Shown here: piece after piece, positions 4,480 through 5,407 of the stretch
Numbering within the stretch: position 1 is the stretch's first letter
Layout: the number at the start of each line of letters is the position of its first letter
Source of the DNA: VRUE01 sp036557525
Lineage (GTDB): Bacteria; Actinomycetota; Thermoleophilia; Solirubrobacterales; 70-9
Direction: 5' to 3'
NCBI GenBank assembly: GCA_036557525.1
Contig: DATBHH010000049.1
Location: 1-5,407, forward strand
Length of the DNA stretch: 5,407 nt
Notes under the pieces: generated by a model
What the model saw: only the letters and a program-made list of their open reading frames with translations
Databases searched by the model: none
What the model was told of the DNA's origin: nothing
Made by a program: the position numbers and the translations under genes

Positions 4480-5407
4480 TCAGGCCGCTTTGGCCTCCGC
4501 GGGCGGCGCAGCGGGCTCGGCCGCCGCCTCCGCCGGGGCCCCTCCCTCGGAGCCGAGGCCGAGCGCGGCCCGGATCTTGGCCTCGATCTCGCTCGCGATC
4601 TCGGGATTGTCGGCGAGGAACTGTTTGGCGTTGTTGCGCCCCTGGCCGAGCCGGGTCTTGCCGTAGGAGAAGAAGGCGCCCGACTTCTGGACCAGGTCGT
4701 GCTCGATCCCGAAGTCGAGCAGGCCGCCCTCGCGCGAGATGCCGGTGCCGTAGTCGATGTCGAACTCGGCCTGCCGGAAGGGCGGGGCGACCTTGTTCTT
4801 GACGACTTTGACCCGGACCCGGTTGCCGACCGCCTCGGTTCCCTCCTTGAGGGTCTCGATGCGGCGGATGTCGAGTCGCTGCGAGGAATAGAACTTCAGC
4901 GCCCGGCCGCCGGGCTGGGTCTCCGGCGAGCCGAACTGGACCCCGACTTTTTCGCGGATCTGGTTCGTGAACAGGCAGACGGTGTTGGTGCGGTTGAGGT
5001 TGCCGGCGAGTTTGCGCATCGCCTGCGACATCAACCGCGCCTGGAGGCCGACGGTCGTGTCGCCGATCTGGCCGTCGAGCTCGGCTTTCGGGGTCAGCGC
5101 CGCGACCGAGTCGATCGCGACGATGTCGATCGCCGCCGAGGCGATCAGGCGGTCGGCGATCTGCAGCGCCTGCTCGCCGTAGTCGGGCTGGGAGACGAGC
5201 AGCTCGTCGGTGTCGACCCCGATCGACCGCGCGTAGGTCGGGTCGATCGCGTGCTCTGTGTCGATAAAGGCGCAGATCCCGCCGCGGCTCTGGGCCTCGG
5301 CGATGATGTGGTAGATCAGCGTCGTCTTGCCCGAGGACTCCGGGCCGAAGATCTCGACGATCCTGCCCCGCGGCACGCCGCCGATGCCCAGCGCCAGGTC
5401 GAGCGCC
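4480..5407 (-). CDS. recA: RecA recombinase, 5' end cut by window edge
   Basis: RecA forms ATP-dependent filaments on single-stranded DNA, drives homologous pairing and strand exchange, and triggers LexA self-cleavage in the SOS response. The window holds the last 308 residues; roughly 45-50 N-terminal residues are missing. Visible features are Walker A GPESSGKT, the catalytic-Glu region (DTEHAIDPTYA), Walker B with VAIDSVAALTPKAEL, loop L1 near GDTTVGLQARLMSQAMRKL, NQIREKVGVQFGSPET leading into loop L2, ALKFYSSQRLDIRRI and VKVVKNKVAPPF. The C-terminal domain is followed by an Ala/Glu/Pro-rich tail of about 25 residues, in the place of the acidic regulatory tail of E. coli RecA. No intein interrupts the visible part, unlike M. 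tuberculosis RecA. The promoter and any SOS box would lie outside the window. The GTG codon at 5376-5374 is an internal Val, not the start, because the frame continues upstream as ALDLALGIGG. Confidence 0.98.
   Translation of the reverse strand, partial: ALDLALGIGGVPRGRIVEIFGPESSGKTTLIYHIIAEAQSRGGICAFIDTEHAIDPTYARSIGVDTDELLVSQPDYGEQALQIADRLIASAAIDIVAIDSVAALTPKAELDGQIGDTTVGLQARLMSQAMRKLAGNLNRTNTVCLFTNQIREKVGVQFGSPETQPGGRALKFYSSQRLDIRRIETLKEGTEAVGNRVRVKVVKNKVAPPFRQAEFDIDYGTGISREGGLLDFGIEHDLVQKSGAFFSYGKTRLGQGRNNAKQFLADNPEIASEIEAKIRAALGLGSEGGAPAEAAAEPAAPPAEAKAA

Noticed and set aside
4480..5407. RecA intein as in some actinobacteria
   Set aside because: The visible RecA sequence is continuous through Walker A, Walker B, L1, L2 and the C-terminal domain, with no inserted splicing domain.

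Overview
This is a G+C-rich bacterial chromosome segment in which every supported gene lies on the minus strand, so the genes read from right to left. The order is recA (start beyond the right edge), a small membrane protein, miaB, miaA, dapF and a DapL-type aminotransferase (end beyond the left edge). The recA ... miaB ... miaA-dapF order is the conserved actinobacterial neighbourhood; mycobacteria and Streptomyces have recA-recX-...-miaB-...-miaA-dapF-hflX-lexA. The style of the proteins, the DapL-type enzyme in the place of hflX, and the absence of recX after recA suggest a deep-branching actinomycete, probably class Thermoleophilia (Solirubrobacterales-like). That assignment is inference; nothing in the window names the organism.

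Layout. 5407-4480: RecA from just before the Walker A motif to its C-terminus. 4435-4172: an 87-residue protein with two membrane segments and an acidic tail, not recognised. 4158-2815: MiaB, complete. 2853-2747: a 107-bp nested inverted repeat covering the miaB stop codon and the miaB-miaA gap. 2741-2010: MiaA, unusually short. 2000-1158: a DapF homologue. 1145-1: DapL-type aminotransferase. Genes after miaB-miaA are separated by 9-12 nt and the others by 13-73 nt, so one transcript could carry all of them. No tRNA, rRNA, CRISPR array, insertion sequence or convincing factor-independent terminator was seen.

How the genes work together. MiaA and MiaB are consecutive enzymes that modify tRNA adenosine 37 (A to i6A to ms2i6A). 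DapL and DapF are consecutive in the DapL route to diaminopimelate (tetrahydrodipicolinate to LL-DAP to meso-DAP), which feeds peptidoglycan and lysine. RecA serves recombination and the SOS response.

The most interesting points are these. (1) The DapF homologue has Ser at both catalytic cysteine positions (Ser73, Ser216) and Gln at the usual active-site His (Gln157), while the substrate-binding residues are kept. (2) MiaA lacks about 50 residues corresponding to its tRNA-clamping insertion domain. (3) The miaB-miaA junction holds a nested palindrome. It includes a hairpin whose 10-nt loop is exactly complementary to a downstream segment and whose 3' arm begins with the miaB stop codon. (4) The same junction and the first ~50 codons of miaA use codons unlike the rest of the window and contain a G-quadruplex-type motif over the P-loop codons.
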